From NCBI GenBank assembly GCA_035452965.1, contig DAOTCE010000013.1, positions 62,001 to 126,000 of the forward strand: a DNA stretch of 64,000 nucleotides, written 5' to 3'. A program made the translations under genes and the position numbers. Shown here piece by piece: positions 62,114 through 64,000 of this stretch (its first letter is position 1; each line of letters starts with the position of its first letter). The notes beneath the pieces were generated by a model that was given only the letters and a program-made list of their open reading frames with translations, made no database searches and was not told the DNA's origin. This stretch comes from Candidatus Paceibacterota bacterium (lineage in GTDB: Bacteria; Verrucomicrobiota; Verrucomicrobiia; Limisphaerales; UBA8199).

Positions 62114-63367
62114 TCAAATCTTCCAGGGCGTTAAGACCTTTGTGCCGGGCGAGAACTTCACCAACCGGTACTGTGGCCAGGGACAGCAGATGACAGCCAG
62201 TTTGATGTCGCCGCGCTGCTGCAGCACCGCCGGGTCCTCCAGATGCTCGAACTCGTGCAAGCTTGGTGCATTGGAGGGTTTGGCGCCATAGTCGTGCACC
62301 ACCACGCGGTAGCCGCTGCGTTTGAGTTGCTGGGCCAGAAACAGCCCCGCCGCCTCCTCGGTGATATAGGTGTCCGGCTTGTAGGTCAGTCCCAGCACCG
62401 CCACTGTGTCGCTCTTGGTCACCAGCCCTTGCACTTTCTCGAACAGGTCCAAGTTCGTCCGCTGGTTGACTCGGTCCGAAGCCTCCGCCAGCGGTGCTTC
62501 CAAACCCAGTTGCCGAGCGGTATAGGCCAGCAACCGGTTGTCGCGCGGGAAACACGGCCCGCCATAGCTCAGGCCTGCCCGGAGATACTTCTGCCCCACC
62601 CGGCTGTCACTGCCGATGGCCTCCAGGATATGGTGGATGTCGGCCTTGGGGAATTGCTCCGCAATCATCCGCAACTGATTGGTAAAGCTGATCTTCATCG
62701 TCACGTAGCTGTTCACCGAAATCTTCGTCAGCTCCGCGCTGATAATAGACATCCGGGCGATGTTGGGCTTGTTTTGGTTGTACTTCTTATACATCTCCTC
62801 CAGCGCGGCGCCGCTGGCCGCGTCCGATTCCCCGATCAGCACCATGTCCGGCTCGAGCAGGCCCTTCACCACGTTGCCCAGCGCGATGAATTCGGGATTG
62901 TAGCATACTCCGAAGTCCCGTCCGCAAACCCCGCCCGTCTCCCGCTCCAGCATCGGGATCAGCACTCCGTCCACCGCCCCGGGAGTCGTTGTCGAACTGC
63001 ATACGAACAAGTGGCCCTGCTTGCCCTTCTCGCGCACCGCCGACGCGACCGGTTGCATTGCCCGCAATAGAAATTCGTTCGAAAAGCTCCCGTCGGGCAA
63101 GCTCGGCGATGGCGGGATGAAGAACGTCACATCCGTGGCCACCGCCTCCCGGTAATCCTGCGTGGCCCGCAACCGCGTGCGGCCCGCCGTGATGGTCTCC
63201 GCCAGCAGTGGCTCCTCCACTGGCGGCTCGCCTGCGTTGATCCTCCGCACCTTCTCGGCGTCAATATCAATCCCCACCACCTCAAAACCACGCTGAGCCA
63301 ACGTCGCCGCGATGCACGCGCCAAGCTTGCCCAACCCGCATACGGAAGCTTTCAATAATGCTCTCAT
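62114..63367 (-). CDS. UDP-glucose/GDP-mannose dehydrogenase family (nucleotide-sugar dehydrogenase)
   Basis: 417 residues with the full three-domain layout. The N-terminal NAD-binding motif is SVCGLGKLGACIAATLAQRG. The central helix block is YNPEFIALGNVVKGLLEPDM. The catalytic cysteine is in GLSYGGPCFPRDNRLL, and the C-terminal domain has VAVLGLTYKPDTYITEEAAG. The enzyme oxidises the C6 of a nucleotide sugar twice with NAD, giving for example UDP-glucuronate or UDP-N-acetylmannosaminuronate; specificity is not clear from motifs. UDP-glucuronate would feed the UDP-glucuronate decarboxylase-like enzyme at 43343-44308. Starts at ATG 63367. The next gene, on the opposite strand, begins 186 bases away. 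Confidence 0.93.
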   Translation of the reverse strand: MRALLKASVCGLGKLGACIAATLAQRGFEVVGIDIDAEKVRRINAGEPPVEEPLLAETITAGRTRLRATQDYREAVATDVTFFIPPSPSLPDGSFSNEFLLRAMQPVASAVREKGKQGHLFVCSSTTTPGAVDGVLIPMLERETGGVCGRDFGVCYNPEFIALGNVVKGLLEPDMVLIGESDAASGAALEEMYKKYNQNKPNIARMSIISAELTKISVNSYVTMKISFTNQLRMIAEQFPKADIHHILEAIGSDSRVGQKYLRAGLSYGGPCFPRDNRLLAYTARQLGLEAPLAEASDRVNQRTNLDLFEKVQGLVTKSDTVAVLGLTYKPDTYITEEAAGLFLAQQLKRSGYRVVVHDYGAKPSNAPSLHEFEHLEDPAVLQQRGDIKLAVICCPWPQYRLVKFSPGTKVLTPWKI

Positions 63368-63553
63368 GAGATCGTCCGCTTACCGTAGGGGATGCCCGGC
63401 TAACGTCAAGCGCGAAGCCGCGCTCGTCAGACAAAAAGCTTTCCTTGGGGCATAGCGACCGCTATTGCTTCCCGTGGAATCCGCTCCGCGCGGTCACGTG
63501 CCGGGCAGGCCTGAAATCGGCTGCCGGTCCGGGACGCGGAGCATCATTGCTCA

Positions 63554-64000
63554 ATGCCCGGCCAACCAGAAATCAGCCAGTTGGTCACTGCCGTCTTTCG
63601 CGCGTGGCAGCAGGCGAACATCAATTTCCTCGTCCTGCGCAACTACGAAAGCCTGCCGCATTTCACCACGAATGACATTGACGTGCTGGTGGACGCGGCC
63701 CAATTGCACCAGGCTGAACAGGTCCTCCGGCATGCGGCATCAAAGGTCGGCTTTCGCCTGCATAATCGTGTCGAGTTCGCCACCCTGGCCCTCTTCTTGT
63801 CCAGCCCGCAAACCAATGCCCAGGCTCATTTTGACCTCTTCACCTCGTTGAAATGGCGTGGGTTTGACTACCTGTCTTCTCAAGGATTCCTCCAGCGTAA
63901 AGTGTGTCGGGACCTGTTCGCCATTCCGCACCCGGCGGATGAAACCGCGACCAAGTTGATGGCCTCGCTTATCTACACTGGCAAGGTCAAGGAGAAGTAC
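63554..64000 (+). CDS. Nucleotidyltransferase-like protein, 3' end missing at window edge
   Basis: From ATG 63554 the frame is open to the last base (149 codons, no stop). The N-terminus NFLVLRNYESLPHFTTNDID, continuing VLVDAA, resembles the nucleotidyltransferase-like domain with a G/N-D-I-D acidic pair seen in uncharacterised proteins of polysaccharide loci. In that fold the two aspartates bind metal. HFDLFTSLKWRGFDYL follows. The rest of the protein, perhaps a kinase-like domain as in some relatives, lies outside the window. A role in surface polysaccharide or nucleotide chemistry is only inferred from context and fold resemblance. Confidence 0.6.
   Translation, partial: MPGQPEISQLVTAVFRAWQQANINFLVLRNYESLPHFTTNDIDVLVDAAQLHQAEQVLRHAASKVGFRLHNRVEFATLALFLSSPQTNAQAHFDLFTSLKWRGFDYLSSQGFLQRKVCRDLFAIPHPADETATKLMASLIYTGKVKEKY

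Overview
The window is GC-rich bacterial chromosomal DNA. It most likely comes from a Verrucomicrobiota genome, probably of the Limisphaerales/Pedosphaerales type. The pointers are: an exosortase with its EpsI partner and two PEP-CTERM surface proteins; a type II pseudopilin of the H-X9-DG class; very large repeat-built secreted proteins ending in an RFYR-type tail; a TMTC-like TPR membrane protein; and many short dispersed palindromic repeats between genes. The assignment rests on gene content only, since no rRNA or other marker gene is present. I saw no tRNA, rRNA, CRISPR array or complete insertion sequence.

Layout. Bases 1-7.6 kb hold a truncated zinc-ribbon protein, a lipid-type methyltransferase, a pseudopilin, an MFS (possibly peptide) transporter followed by an M3 oligopeptidase, and a Ppx/GppA phosphatase. 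Bases 7.9-12.5 kb hold two convergent secreted glycoside-hydrolase-type proteins, one of them a GH36 alpha-galactosidase with an NPCBM domain. Bases 12.5-15.6 kb hold a restriction-modification remnant, a repeat-rich gap, and a pair of HtrA-like proteins of which the second has lost its catalytic residues. Bases 15.7-26.1 kb hold two giant surface proteins: a 14-repeat propeller-like protein, and an N-acetylmuramoyl-L-alanine amidase with FN3 and cadherin-like repeats. Bases 26.1-39.5 kb hold a uroporphyrinogen decarboxylase/MtaA-like enzyme, two PEP-CTERM proteins, a TPR membrane protein, a GT-C transferase with a YfhO protein, a GNAT enzyme, and a small HTH gene flanked by two phased box arrays. 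Bases 39.5-43 kb hold hypC-hypD-hypE and fpg.

Bases 43.3-51 kb form an exopolysaccharide/exosortase locus, all on the minus strand: two large GT-C membrane proteins, exosortase, EpsI, a polyprenyl glycosylphosphotransferase and a UDP-glucuronate decarboxylase-like enzyme. Bases 51.6-54.8 kb are a compact operon: CrtI-type desaturase, UbiB/AarF-type kinase and an SRPBCC protein. Bases 54.9-57.5 kb hold a small cytochrome c, a metallophosphoesterase and an ankyrin protein. Bases 57.6-64 kb return to polysaccharide genes: a GT87-like protein, a WecG/TagA-type transferase, a GT4 transferase, a radical SAM protein, a nucleotide-sugar dehydrogenase, and a truncated nucleotidyltransferase-like gene.

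How it fits together. The 43-64 kb stretch can supply the lipid-linked sugar initiation step, nucleotide-sugar oxidation and decarboxylation, and several glycosyl transfers. Its exosortase could process the PEP-CTERM proteins encoded at 28-33 kb. Intergenic DNA holds several families of dispersed palindromic repeats, including a 79-bp MITE-like family. The most unusual regulatory-looking structure is the pair of oppositely oriented arrays of 5-bp boxes, spaced 9-10 bp apart, at both ends of the HTH gene at 39.1-39.4 kb.
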